A DNA stretch of 22,916 nucleotides, taken from an uncultured Collinsella sp. (lineage in GTDB: Bacteria > Actinomycetota > Coriobacteriia > Coriobacteriales > Coriobacteriaceae). Of this stretch, positions 22,169 to 22,916 are shown in pieces. The notes below the pieces were generated by a model, which saw only the letters and a list, made by a program, of their open reading frames with translations, was not told the DNA's origin and made no database searches. Position 1 is the stretch's first letter; every line of letters starts with the position of its first letter. Where the stretch lies: the NCBI GenBank assembly GCA_958415665.1, contig CATYZK010000033.1, positions 1 to 22,916 of the forward strand, read 5' to 3'. The position numbers and the translations under genes were made by a program.

Positions 22169-22194
22169 CCAACCGAGATAACAAAGGAGCTGAT

Positions 22195-22916
22195 ATGTGC
22201 GATTGCACAGATCATAAGGACGAGATCCCTGCCTACGACGCACAGGCCATTGAGTACAAGTGGATGAAGGCCTGGGAGGACTCCAACCTCTTTGCCGTCG
22301 ACACCGACGCCAGCAAGCCCAAGAAGTACGTGCTCGAGATGTTCCCGTATCCGTCGGGCGACCTGCACATGGGTCACGCGCGCAACTACACCATCGGCGA
22401 TGCCATGGCCCGTCAGGCCCGCATGCGCGGCTTTGACGTGCTACATCCCATCGGCTTTGACGCCTTTGGCCTGCCCGCCGAGAACGCCGCCATCAAGCAC
22501 AACACGCAGGCTGCCGCCTGGACGTATAAGAACATGGATCAGGCGCTTGCCACGATGAAGCGCATGGGCTTCTCCTACGATCTGGATCGCATGGTCAAGA
22601 CCTGCAGCCCCGACTACTACCGCTGGGGCCAGTGGATCTTTGAGAAGCTGTGGGAAAAGGGCCTTGTCTACCGCAAGAAGAACCCGGTCAACTGGTGTCC
22701 TAACTGCAAGACCGTTCTGGCCAACGAACAGGTCACCGAGGGCAAGTGCTGGCGCTGCGGCACCGAGCCCGAGAAGCGCGACCTTGAGCAGTGGTACTTC
22801 AAGATCACTGAGTACTCCCAGGAGCTGCTCGATGATCTGGAGAAGCTTCCCGGCTGGCCCGAGCGCGTCAAGCAGATGCAGGCCAACTGGATCGGCCGCT
22901 CCGAGGGCGCCGAGGT
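22195..22916 (+). CDS. leuS: Leucyl-tRNA synthetase, 5' part (cut by window end)
   Basis: Class I aminoacyl-tRNA synthetase that charges tRNA-Leu in the cytosol; the first 240 residues are present. The N-terminus shows YKWMKAWED, EMFPYPSG and the ATP-binding HIGH-type motif HMGH (about residue 58-61), then PIGFDAFGLPAENAA. These are typical of bacterial LeuRS. A zinc-binding cluster, NWCPNC and CWRCG, follows at about 168-190, and LPGWPERVKQMQANWIGRSE marks the approach to the editing domain, which lies beyond the window. The ribosome binding site AAAGGAG is 7 nt before the ATG. Its long structured leader and separate promoter suggest independent control from guaB. Confidence 0.96.
   Translation, partial: MCDCTDHKDEIPAYDAQAIEYKWMKAWEDSNLFAVDTDASKPKKYVLEMFPYPSGDLHMGHARNYTIGDAMARQARMRGFDVLHPIGFDAFGLPAENAAIKHNTQAAAWTYKNMDQALATMKRMGFSYDLDRMVKTCSPDYYRWGQWIFEKLWEKGLVYRKKNPVNWCPNCKTVLANEQVTEGKCWRCGTEPEKRDLEQWYFKITEYSQELLDDLEKLPGWPERVKQMQANWIGRSEGAE

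Noticed and set aside
22021..22194. T-box riboswitch upstream of leuS
   Set aside because: The T-box sequence and an antiterminator/terminator pair are missing. The structure is one long rod instead.
1..22916. tRNA, rRNA, CRISPR array or transposase genes
   Set aside because: No cloverleaf-like segment, no regularly spaced repeats and no transposase motif were found in the intergenic regions read.

Overview
The window looks like chromosomal DNA of a monoderm, GC-rich gut actinobacterium of the class Coriobacteriia. Collinsella is my best guess, with moderate confidence. The basis is the high-GC codon use, strong GGAGG-type ribosome binding sites with ATG, GTG and TTG starts, a Pel locus without outer-membrane parts, and the overall gene style. 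I could run no database search.

Layout. (1) 1-1973: a two-gene AbiL/RloAB-type anti-phage pair, an AAA/ABC-type ATPase plus an RloB-like protein, behind its own AT-rich, near-consensus promoter. (2) 1974-2319: a 346-bp gap with a 120-bp element bounded by imperfect inverted repeats, then a promoter region. (3) 2320-13415: one tightly coupled eight-gene operon. The first five genes are a Gram-positive-type Pel exopolysaccharide locus in the order pelD-pelE-pelA(deacetylase)-pelF-pelG. The next three are a CotH-kinase-family lipoprotein, a VTC-family polyphosphate-polymerase-like protein and a DUF4956 membrane protein. The starts and stops overlap or lie within 3 nt throughout, so all eight products are probably made together. 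(4) 13416-13651: a hairpin, an ~85-bp imperfect palindrome and a promoter. (5) 13652-18621: a LacI-type regulator, two tandem LacI-type operators, a sucrose-type PTS EIIBC permease, a YdjC/ChbG-type deacetylase and a cytoplasmic GH32 fructosidase. (6) 18622-20235: a strong intrinsic terminator directly before a Cys/Met-metabolism PLP-fold protein whose PLP lysine is replaced by arginine. A perfect 36-bp inverted repeat then separates it from a convergent ModE-type HTH gene. (7) 20236-22916: guaB (IMP dehydrogenase), its terminator, and the 5' part of leuS behind a 119-nt hairpin leader.

The main system of interest is the Pel-CotH-VTC-DUF4956 operon. Its PelD retains an RxxD c-di-GMP-binding signature exactly five residues before a degenerate GGDEF (DGDVL), and it carries an N-terminal SDR-like domain that appears catalytically dead. 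Coupling of polysaccharide synthesis and export to a CotH kinase and a polyphosphate-polymerase fold suggests a phosphorylated or polyphosphate-bearing surface polymer under c-di-GMP control; this is inference. Other points worth a second look are the leuS leader hairpin, the arginine-for-lysine pseudoenzyme behind a terminator, the deacetylase inside a sucrose-type operon, and several palindromic elements.
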